From Inquilinus sp. Marseille-Q2685 (GTDB taxonomy: Bacteria > Pseudomonadota > Alphaproteobacteria > DSM-16000 > Inquilinaceae), in assembly GCF_916619195.1 (NCBI RefSeq), contig NZ_CAKAKL010000005.1, positions 310,001-374,000 on the forward strand: 64,000 nt of DNA, in the 5' to 3' direction. Shown here piece by piece: positions 54,489 through 62,500 of the stretch. A model generated the notes under the pieces. That model was not told the DNA's origin, ran no database searches, and saw only the letters and a list, made by a program, of their open reading frames with translations. The position numbers and the translations under genes are program-made. The stretch's first letter is position 1; every line of letters starts with the position of its first letter.

Positions 54489-55552
54489 CGGCTCAGCACC
54501 GGCTGGGCGGCGGGGGCGGCCGGCAGCCACAGCCGGTCGAAGAAGAAGCGCTCGCGCAGCAGCATCACCAGCGCCGCACGCTTGTGCGGGAAGTCGAAGG
54601 TCTTGATCCGCACGAAGCCGGAGGTCTCGAGGTTTCGGATCTGCTGGTGGTGTGCCGCCGCAGGCTCGCCGACGATGCGCTGGGTGCGGCAGTCGTCGAG
54701 CAGCATGTAATGCGTCAGCGAGGGCAGCCAGGCGCTGATGAAGGCGCGGCCGCGATAGGCGTCCTCGCCGACCACGACATGCCAGCCACGGTCGTAGTCC
54801 TGGACGTCGTAGAACGGCGCCAGCCGGTTCTCGCGGGCCCAGTAGATCTCGAAATAGGCGAAGGGCACGCCGTCGAAGGTGGCGATCAGCGGCACCATGT
54901 GCGGGTCGGCGATCAGCCCGGACAGGTAGCGGCGATGCTTCTCCAGATCGCCGTCCTCGTTCCAGAAGGCGGCGACCCGCGGATCGTTCATCCATTTGTG
55001 CAGATGGCCGAGATCGTCCTCCACCGTGGCGGCGCGGAAGGCGATGGTCTGCTCCAGCCACGGGATCCAGCGGGCATAGACTATCCCCTGCGGCTTCGGC
55101 GGCCGCTGCGGGTGGCGCTTGCCGTCCGTCATCACATGGCGCTGCGGGAAGGCGGGCAGGTCGGGCCGGCCGTGCCAGAGGTCGGCCTGCTGCATGAACA
55201 GCTCCGGCAGCACGGTCAGCGGGGCATCGGCCGTCTCGACCGCGACCCCGCGGCGGCGCAGTACGTCGGCCAGCTCCGTGGCGCCGTCGCCAAGGTCGAG
55301 CGTCAGCCGCTCCCACCCGGGATGCCAGCCGAAGGCGGCCTCGATGGCGGCGCACACGCCGCGCAGGGCGGCATCGCCCGATCCGGCGCCGGTCACCGAC
55401 AGCCGCCCTTCGGTCAGCCGGAGCGTCAGCGGCGCGGCGCCGGCCTGCCGCACCGTCAGCGAATCGCCCTGGCGCGACGTCGTCACGGGAGCCCGGGTGG
55501 AGGCATAGGACAGGAAGGTCGTGCCGGGCTGCGGAATGGGTATGGCGTCCAT
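54485..55552 (-). CDS. Siderophore GNAT acyltransferase (IucB/AlcB/RhbD type)
   Basis: Protein of 355 residues that transfers an acyl group, most often acetyl, to an N-hydroxy-diamine to finish the hydroxamate ligand. The N-terminal 150 residues are a non-catalytic GNAT-like half. The C-terminal half has the AlcB-type pattern: HLHKWMNDPRVAAFWNEDGD, then LIATFDGVPFAYFEIYWARE, and DRGWHVVVGEDAYRGRAFIS. AAGGAGA precedes the ATG at 55552. First gene of the minus-strand arm, about 170 bp from the Fur-box-like site. Confidence 0.9.
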   Translation of the reverse strand: MDAIPIPQPGTTFLSYASTRAPVTTSRQGDSLTVRQAGAAPLTLRLTEGRLSVTGAGSGDAALRGVCAAIEAAFGWHPGWERLTLDLGDGATELADVLRRRGVAVETADAPLTVLPELFMQQADLWHGRPDLPAFPQRHVMTDGKRHPQRPPKPQGIVYARWIPWLEQTIAFRAATVEDDLGHLHKWMNDPRVAAFWNEDGDLEKHRRYLSGLIADPHMVPLIATFDGVPFAYFEIYWARENRLAPFYDVQDYDRGWHVVVGEDAYRGRAFISAWLPSLTHYMLLDDCRTQRIVGEPAAAHHQQIRNLETSGFVRIKTFDFPHKRAALVMLLRERFFFDRLWLPAAPAAQPVLSR

Positions 55553-55687
55553 CGTCTTCTCCTTCCGCGGCCGCGAGACTCTGCCCATTCCGGCGTGTCG
55601 GCGGCCGCCGGCAAGCGGCGGATTCGTCTCGTCGTCTGGTCGGCTCGCCTCTTCCCGGACGAGGAACAGGGAAGGGCGAAAACGGGC

Positions 55688-55717
55688 TTGACTCGCAGTG
55701 CAACTGCAAATCATTAT
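55688..55717 (+). promoter_or_regulatory. Candidate promoter of the plus-strand siderophore arm
   Basis: TTGACT (55688-55693), 18 bases, CATTAT (55712-55717). The spacer contains a GCAGT-N3-ACTGC inverted repeat (55695-55707), and the -10 box lies inside the Fur-like site. The leader to the MbtH-like gene would be about 190 bases. Confidence 0.45.
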
Positions 55718-55719
55718 CA
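55705..55719. promoter_or_regulatory. Fur-box-like iron operator
   Basis: TGCAAATCATTATCA matches 12 of the 14 defined positions of the 7-1-7 Fur consensus TGATAATnATTATCA. It lies between the two divergent siderophore arms. In an alphaproteobacterium the binding regulator could be Fur or another iron regulator. Confidence 0.55.
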
Positions 55720-55915
55720 TTCATAGCCAGAAGGGAACAGGAAGTCCAGGCACGTTGTCGGCTCCTGATCGATCTCCTTCAAGCCACCGGACAGCGCAGA
55801 AGACCAAGTCAAGATGCCAAGCCGAAGCCAATTCGGCAGGGTGTCGTGTGGCTGCATCTGCAAAATCCGTAAAATTCTCTTTATCTCTGCGTGCGATATC
55901 GGCGAGGAGCGCCTG

Positions 55916-56158
55916 ATGGCCTTCGATCGGGACGACACCGTCTTTCACGTCGTGGTCAACCACGAGGAGCAATATTCGATCTGGCCCGACTACAAGGAGA
56001 TCCCCGCGGGTTGGACCGCCGTGGGCAAGACCGGCCCGAAGCCGGAATGCCTGGCCTATATCGCCGAGGTCTGGACCGACATGCGGCCGCTGTCGCTGCG
56101 CCGTCACATGGACGGCCCGGCCACCGCGGACATCCCCCCGGCCGACGCGGCGCAGTGA
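55916..56158 (+). CDS. MbtH-like protein
   Basis: Small NRPS helper (80 residues) that binds and activates adenylation domains. [19 protein letters not shown] and the C-terminal WTDMRP contain the invariant Asn/Glu/Ser and tryptophan residues of the family. GAGGAG lies upstream of the ATG at 55916. It is followed five bases later by the thioesterase gene. Its presence means that at least one adenylation domain of the assembly line, probably beyond the window end, needs it. Confidence 0.95.
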   Translation: MAFDRDDTVFHVVVNHEEQYSIWPDYKEIPAGWTAVGKTGPKPECLAYIAEVWTDMRPLSLRRHMDGPATADIPPADAAQ

Positions 56159-56162
56159 TCGG

Positions 56163-56897
56163 ATGAGCGCCGTCGCCGCCCGGCTGTTCTGCCTGCCTTA
56201 TTCGGGCGCCAGCGCCATGGTCTATGCGCGATGGCGCCGGGCGCTGCCGTCCTGGCTGGCGGTGCATCCGGTCGAACTGCCCGGCCGCGGCGCCCGCGCC
56301 GGCGAGCCGCTGTCGACCGACCCGGTCCGCCTGACCGCGTCATTGGCAGCGGAGGTCGAGAGCCTGATCGACGGGCCCTACGCCCTGTTCGGCCACAGCC
56401 TGGGCGGCCTCCTGGCCTTCGAGCTGGCACATGCCCTGCTGGAGCGCGGCGCCGCGCCGCCGCTGGTGCTGTTCGCCTCCGGCAGCGAGGCGCCGGCGAT
56501 GCGCGACGACCGCGACCTGGCCCGGCCGCGCAGCGATGACGAGCTGATCGCCGATCTGCGCGGCTATCATGGCACGCCGGAGGAGGCGCTGGCCGATGCC
56601 GAACTGATGGCGGTCGTGCTGCCGGTGTTGCGGGCCGATTTCATGATGGCCGGCGCCTATGCCTACCGCCCGCGCCCGGCGCTGCCCTGTCCGGTGCATG
56701 TCCTTGCCGGCACTCGCGACGATCTCGACCGCCCCGCGCTCGAGGCCTGGGGCCGGGAGACGTGCGGCGGCTTCGCCATCGACCTGTTCGAGGGCGGCCA
56801 CTTCTTCATCCACGCCCGTCAGGCAGAAGTGCTCGGTGTCGTCGACGCCGCCCTGTCGCGACGGCTGAACGGCGGCCCGGCCGCCACGCTTCAGTGA
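56163..56897 (+). CDS. Type II thioesterase (NRPS editing)
   Basis: Alpha/beta hydrolase of 244 residues that removes wrong or stalled acyl groups from carrier domains. The nucleophile S79 is in GHSLGG, the catalytic histidine is H213 in EGGHFFIH, and LPYSGASAMVYARW and VELPGRGAR are TEII-specific N-terminal blocks. It lies between the MbtH-like and hydroxylase genes in the NRPS operon. Confidence 0.94.
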   Translation: MSAVAARLFCLPYSGASAMVYARWRRALPSWLAVHPVELPGRGARAGEPLSTDPVRLTASLAAEVESLIDGPYALFGHSLGGLLAFELAHALLERGAAPPLVLFASGSEAPAMRDDRDLARPRSDDELIADLRGYHGTPEEALADAELMAVVLPVLRADFMMAGAYAYRPRPALPCPVHVLAGTRDDLDRPALEAWGRETCGGFAIDLFEGGHFFIHARQAEVLGVVDAALSRRLNGGPAATLQ

Positions 56898-56908
56898 GTG
56901 CCCACGCC

Positions 56909-57883
56909 ATGGATGCCGTGACCACGCTGACGATCCGCCCGCTGCGCGACGAGGGCTCCCTGCCGCTGCTGGTCGAGCCCGCAGGCGGCACCCCGTCGCT
57001 GATCGAGGCCTTGCCGGAGATCCGGCCGGTCGTCGACCGTCACCTGATCGTTGAGGGCGGGCTGCTGTTCCGCGGCTTCGCGCTGGACGGCGCCGACGCC
57101 TTCCGTAGCTTCGCCGCCGGCTTCGGCCACCCGCTCCTGACCTATGAGTTCGGCTCGACCCCGCGCAGCAAGGTGACGCAGGGCGTCTACACCTCGACCG
57201 AATACCCGCCGCATCAGCACATCCCGCTGCACAACGAGCAGGCCTACACCCGGGATTGGCCGATGAAGATCTGGTTCTACTGCCAGCAGGCGGCACCGGA
57301 AGGGGGCGAGACGCCGATCGCCGACAGCCGCGCCGTCTACCGCGCCATGCCGGCAGCGCTGCGCGACCGCTTTGCCGCGAAGGGCCTGATGTATGTCCGC
57401 AACTACGGCAACGGCCTCGACGTCTCCTGGCAGCAGGTGTTCGGCACCGAGGATCGCGGCGAGGTCGAAGCCTATTGCCGCGGCCACGGCATCGACTGCG
57501 AGTGGAAGCCGGACGGCGAGCTGCGCACCCGCCAGGTCTGCCAGGGCGCGATCGCCCATCCGGTGACCGGCGAGATGCTCTGGTTCAACCAGGCCCATCT
57601 GTTCCATGTCTCGAACCTGGAGCCCGAGGTGCGGTCGACCCTGCTGGAGCTGGTCGACGAGCCCGACCTGCCGCGCAACGTCTATTACGGCGACGGCTTG
57701 CCGATCGAGGACGAGACGCTGGCCGTCGTCCGCGAGGTGCTTGAGGCGCACAAGATCAGCTTCCCCTGGCAGGCGGGCGACGTGCTGATGCTCGACAACA
57801 TGCTCACCGCCCATGCGCGGGCGCCTTTCAAGGGGCCGCGCAAGGTCATCGTCGCCATGGCGGAAGCGCACGGCCTGCACTGA
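56909..57883 (+). CDS. TauD/SyrP-type Fe(II)/2-oxoglutarate hydroxylase
   Basis: Stand-alone hydroxylase of 324 residues. The iron ligands are H108 and E110 (PLHNEQAY) and H302 (LTAHARAPF), with the 2-oxoglutarate arginine in KGPRKV. It resembles SyrP and siderophore aspartyl beta-hydroxylases, which oxidise the beta-carbon of an amino acid held on an NRPS carrier. The glutamate in the H-x-E position is usual for this group. The start could also be the GTG at 56894, which overlaps the thioesterase stop (GTGA); no ribosome site helps to decide. Substrate (Asp, Asn or His) is inferred only from context. Confidence 0.9.
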   Translation: MDAVTTLTIRPLRDEGSLPLLVEPAGGTPSLIEALPEIRPVVDRHLIVEGGLLFRGFALDGADAFRSFAAGFGHPLLTYEFGSTPRSKVTQGVYTSTEYPPHQHIPLHNEQAYTRDWPMKIWFYCQQAAPEGGETPIADSRAVYRAMPAALRDRFAAKGLMYVRNYGNGLDVSWQQVFGTEDRGEVEAYCRGHGIDCEWKPDGELRTRQVCQGAIAHPVTGEMLWFNQAHLFHVSNLEPEVRSTLLELVDEPDLPRNVYYGDGLPIEDETLAVVREVLEAHKISFPWQAGDVLMLDNMLTAHARAPFKGPRKVIVAMAEAHGLH

Positions 57884-57904
57884 CGCTCCGAGCCGGAGAA
57901 AGAC

Positions 57905-59590
57905 GTGTCGCTTCTCGGAATGCTGCTCCGCGGATCGCGCACCTTGTTCGCGGCCGCCATCCTCGCGAGCCTGGCCTGCGGGCTGGGCGGCGCGCTGCTG
58001 GTGCTGTTGATCAACCGCGCCTTGCATGCGCCAGCGGAGGCGCTGCCGCAATGGCTGCTGCCCTTCGTCGCCGCGGCGCTGCTGGTGATGGCGGCGCAGG
58101 TCTCGTCGCGCGCCCTGTTCGCCCGGCTGGGGCAGCGCGCGCTGGGTGGGCTGCGGCAGCATATCGCCCAGGCGGTGGTGGCGGCCCCTTACCGGCAGCT
58201 GGAGGTCGTCGGTCGGGCGCGGATCCAGTCGCTGCTGACCGACGACGCCTCGGCCATCGCCACCTTCTGCATGGGCCTGCCGATCCTGGTGACCAACGGT
58301 GTCGTCATCCTCGGCGTCCTGGCCTATCTCGTCACCCTGTCCTGGACCTTCCTGCTGCTCGCCGCGGCGGTGATGGTGCTCGGCTCGATCGGCCATCAGC
58401 TCGGCTACCGGCGCGTGCTGTCGCATTTCCGCGAAGCGGGCCGCGGCCAGGATCGGCTGTTCAGCCAGTTCGAGGCCCTGAACGGCGGCGCCAAGGAGCT
58501 GAAGCTGAACGCCGGCAAGGCGCGCCGCTTCCTCGACGTCGTGCTGGCCGAGGCGATCGATGCGGTGGCCCGCAGCCGCATCCGCGGCCTGTCGCTGCTG
58601 GCCTTCGCCGATGGCTGGGGCCGGCTGCTGTTCATGGCGACGATCGGGACGGCGCTGTTCGCGCGGATCTGGATCGCGCCGGGGGATGCCGGGGTCGTCA
58701 CGGGCTACGTCATCGCCTTCCTCTACATCATGGGCCCGCTGGAAGGGCTGTTGGCCAACATTCCGCATATCGGCATGGCCCGGGTCGCGCTCGGCCGTAT
58801 CGGCGATACGCTGGCGAAGCTGGACACGGGGGCAGGGGGCCGCGCCCCGGCACCGCCGCCGGCCGGGCGCGAGGTCACCCTGGTGCTGGAGGGCGTGACC
58901 CACGGCTACTATGACGAGCGTGAGGACGAGGTCTTCACTCTCGGTCCGGTCGACCTGACGCTGCGGCCTGGCGAGGTCACCTTCCTGGTCGGCGGTAACG
59001 GCAGCGGCAAGACCACGCTGGCGAAGCTGATCACCGGCCTCTACGTGCCCGAGGCCGGCACCATCCGCGTCGACGGCCAGGCACTCGCCTCACCGGGCGG
59101 CGAAGCACACCGGCAGCTGTTCTCGGCCGTCTTCTCCGACTTCCATCTGTTCGAGACACTGCTGGAGACGGCGGAAGGGTCGCTCGACGACCGCGCCAAC
59201 AGATGGCTGCGCCAGCTCCATCTCGACCACAAGGTCGCGGTCCGCGACGGCGCCTTCTCCACCCGCGACCTGTCGCAGGGGCAGCGCAAGCGCCTGGCGC
59301 TGGTGGCCGCCTGCCTCGAGGACCGGCCGGTCATGGTGTTCGACGAATGGGCGGCCGACCAGGACCCGCAGTTCAAGGACGTGTTCTACCGCGAGGTCCT
59401 GGCCGAGCTGAAGGCCCGGCGGAAGACGGTGCTGGTCATCACCCATGACGACCGCTGGTTCCCGCTCGCCGATCAGCTGGTCAAGCTCGACCGCGGCCAG
59501 GTGGTCGAATGCAGCGGCCCCGCCGCGGCCGGGCCGGCGCCCCAGCGCGCCGTCAACGGTCACGATCTCTCCCTCTCGCCGGTATCATGA
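57905..59590 (+). CDS. Cyclic-peptide-type siderophore ABC exporter (PvdE/SyrD family)
   Basis: Fused membrane and ATPase half-transporter of 561 residues. There are about six helices in residues 10-290. Walker A is GGNGSGKT (363-370), the signature is LSQGQ (456-460), and Walker B ends at D480-E481 in VFDEWAADQDP. DEWAADQDP is typical of the PvdE/SyrD/YojI group that moves siderophore precursors or lipopeptides across the inner membrane. GTG start with GGAG upstream. The stop overlaps the NRPS start (ATGA). Confidence 0.93.
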   Translation: MSLLGMLLRGSRTLFAAAILASLACGLGGALLVLLINRALHAPAEALPQWLLPFVAAALLVMAAQVSSRALFARLGQRALGGLRQHIAQAVVAAPYRQLEVVGRARIQSLLTDDASAIATFCMGLPILVTNGVVILGVLAYLVTLSWTFLLLAAAVMVLGSIGHQLGYRRVLSHFREAGRGQDRLFSQFEALNGGAKELKLNAGKARRFLDVVLAEAIDAVARSRIRGLSLLAFADGWGRLLFMATIGTALFARIWIAPGDAGVVTGYVIAFLYIMGPLEGLLANIPHIGMARVALGRIGDTLAKLDTGAGGRAPAPPPAGREVTLVLEGVTHGYYDEREDEVFTLGPVDLTLRPGEVTFLVGGNGSGKTTLAKLITGLYVPEAGTIRVDGQALASPGGEAHRQLFSAVFSDFHLFETLLETAEGSLDDRANRWLRQLHLDHKVAVRDGAFSTRDLSQGQRKRLALVAACLEDRPVMVFDEWAADQDPQFKDVFYREVLAELKARRKTVLVITHDDRWFPLADQLVKLDRGQVVECSGPAAAGPAPQRAVNGHDLSLSPVS

Positions 59591-62500
59591 GGTTCGCCGT
59601 GAGCGACGCTGCCTTCGATCTTCGCCCGCGCCGCGACGCCGCCGCCCCGCTGGCGCTCGACTATGCCGATGCCGAGACGCTGATCGAGCTGCTGCGCCGC
59701 CGTGCCGCCGCCGATGACGGAGGGCCGGCGCTGCGATTCCTGACCGACGGCGAGACGGTCGGCGAGACCCTGGGCTACCGCGCTCTCGACCTGCGGGCGC
59801 GGACGATCGCCGCGCACCTCCTGGCCGTGGCGGCGCCGGGTGACCGGGCGCTGATCCTGCTGAACAGCGGGCCGGACTACGTCGCCTCCTTCTTCGGCTG
59901 CCTCTATGCCGGGGTGATCGCCGTGCCGGCCTACCCGCCGGAGGGCATGAGCCGCCACCATGTCGAGCGGCTGCAGGGCATGGTCGAGGATGCCGGCGCC
60001 CGCCTGCTGCTGACCGACCGTTCCCATCGCGCCTCGGTCGAGGCCCTCTGCGCCGGTCAGGACGGCGTCGACGTGATCGCGGTCGACGCTCTGTCCTCGG
60101 TCCTTGCCGAAGCTTGGCGCCCGCATCCGGCAAAGGGCGACGACATCGCCTTCCTGCAATACACCTCGGGCTCGACCGCAAACCCGAAGGGCATCGAGGT
60201 CACCCACGCCAACCTGATCGACAACCAGCGGATGATGGTGCATGGCTGCGGCGTCACCGCCGACGACGTGCTGGTCTCCTGGCTACCGCTCTATCACGAC
60301 ATGGGGCTGATCGCCGGGCTGATCCTGCCCTTCTTCGCCGGTATCCCGCTGGTGCTGATGGCGCCACAGCACTTCCTGGCCCGGCCGGCGCGCTGGCTGG
60401 AGGCGATGCACCGCTTCGGCGCCACCCTCAGCGGCGGCCCCGATTTCGCCTACCGCCTGTGCTGCGAGCGGGTCAGCGACAAGCCCCTGGCCGGGCTCGA
60501 TCTGCGCTCCTGGCAATACGCCTTCTCGGGGTCCGAGCCGGTGCGGGCCGACACGTTGGCGGATTTCGCCGCCCGTTTCGCCCCCGCCGGCTTCCGGCGC
60601 GAGACCCTGGCCCCCGCCTACGGATTGGCCGAGGCCACGCTGACCATGTCCTGCAGCCCGCGGCCGCACGCCTATGTCACGCTGCGCGTCGACCCGCAGG
60701 CCTTGGCGGCGCACCGGGTGGTGCCGAGCGGCGAGGGCATCGAGCTGGTCAGCAGCGGCCGGCCGATCCGGCCGGAGCAGCTGCGCATCGTCGATCCGGA
60801 GACGCTGCAACCGCTCGGCGAGGATGCCGTCGGCGAGGTCTGGGTGACCGGCGGCAGCGTCACCCGCGGCTATTGGCGCAATCCGAAGGCGACGGGCGAG
60901 GCGTTCCTGGATCGGGGCGAGGGCGTCTGGCTGCGCAGCGGCGACCTCGCCTTCCTGCACGAGGGCGAGCTGTTCATCACCGGCCGCCGCAAGGATGTGA
61001 TCATCATCCGCGGTCAGAACCGCTATCCGCAGGACATCGAGAAGGCTGTCGAGGCCGGCGTGCCCCAGATCCGCAAGGGCCGGGTCTCGGCCTTCGCGGT
61101 CGAGCATGACGGCCGCGAGAGCATCGGCGTCGCGGTCGAGATCAGCCGCACCACGCAGCGCAAGACGGCGCCGGAGGCGCTGGTCGAAGCGATCGACCGC
61201 GTCGTCGCCGATGCCCAGCAGGAGCCGACGGCGCTGATCGCTCTGCTGGACCCCGGCACCCTGCCGAAGACCACCAGCGGCAAGCTGCAGCGCTCCGCCT
61301 GCCGCGACCGGCTGGCTTCGGGCGAGCTGCAGGCCTGGCATCTGTACCGCCGCCCGTTGGCCGGCGCCGGGGCGCAGGATCGTGAGCCGCCGAAGAGCGG
61401 GACCGAACAGCGCCTGGCCGCGATCTGGACCGACCTCCTGGATTGCGGGCCGATCGGCCGCGGCGACCAGTTCCTGGCCCTGGGCGGCCATTCGCTGCTG
61501 GCGATGCAGGCGATCGACCGGATCCGGGCCGAATTCGGCGTCGAGCTGGCGCTGCGCGAGGTCTTCGCGCCGCACAGCCTGGCCGAGTTTGCCGCCCGGC
61601 TGGACGCGGCGCCGCGCCGGGCGCCGGAGGCCGGGCTGCCGCCGGTGACGGCCGAGTCGCGGCAGCCGGAGATGCCGCTGTCCCTGGCGCAGCAGCGCCT
61701 GTGGCTGGCCGAACGGCTGGCGGGGGAGGCGGCCCGCAGCGCCTACAACCTCACCGGCCAGCTGCGCCTGACCGGCCCGCTGTCCCGGCCGGCGCTGGAG
61801 CGCGCCCTAGCCGGGCTGCTGGCGCGGCACGAGATCCTGCGCACCGCCTATCCCGAGGATGCCGACGGCGTGCCGGTGGCGCGGGTCGACGCCGACGCCG
61901 TCCTGGCGCTGCCTGAGATCGATCTCTCCACCCTCGACCCGGCCCGGCGTGAGGCGCGGCTGGCCGAGATCGAGGCGGAGGAGGCGCGGCGGCCCTTCGA
62001 CCTGGCGGCGGCGCCGCTGCTGCGCGCCACCCTGCTGCGGCTCGGGCCGGCAGAGCACAGCCTGCTGCTTGGCCTGCACCACATCGTCGCCGATGGCTGG
62101 TCGATCGGCGTGCTGATCGACGATCTCGGCGCGCTGTACCGGGCCGCGCTGGAGCACGGCCCGGCCGAGCTGGCGCCGCTGCCGGTGCAGTATCTCGACT
62201 ACGCGCTGTGGCAGCGCCGGCTGCTGCAGGGCGAGGGGCTGGACCGGCAGAAGGCGTTCTGGCGCGACCGCCTCGCCGATGTTCCGCACCGGCTGGAGCT
62301 GCCGGCCGACCACCCCCGTCCGGCCGTGGCTTCCCAGGCCGGGGACAGCATTCGATTCAGCCTGCCGGGGCCGCTGGTCGCGCGGCTCGAGGCGCTGGGC
62401 CATGCCCGCGGCGGCACGCTGTTCATGGTGCTGCTGGCGGCGTTCGAGGCGCTGCTGCACCGCGTGACCGGCGCCACCGATTTCGTCATCGGCACCGATG

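Noticed and set aside
54489-55724. Reading the N-hydroxylase as an 859-residue protein beginning at 55724
   Set aside because: The extra N-terminal half is the acyltransferase gene read in another frame; the hydroxylase has its own ATG at 54488 that overlaps the upstream stop.
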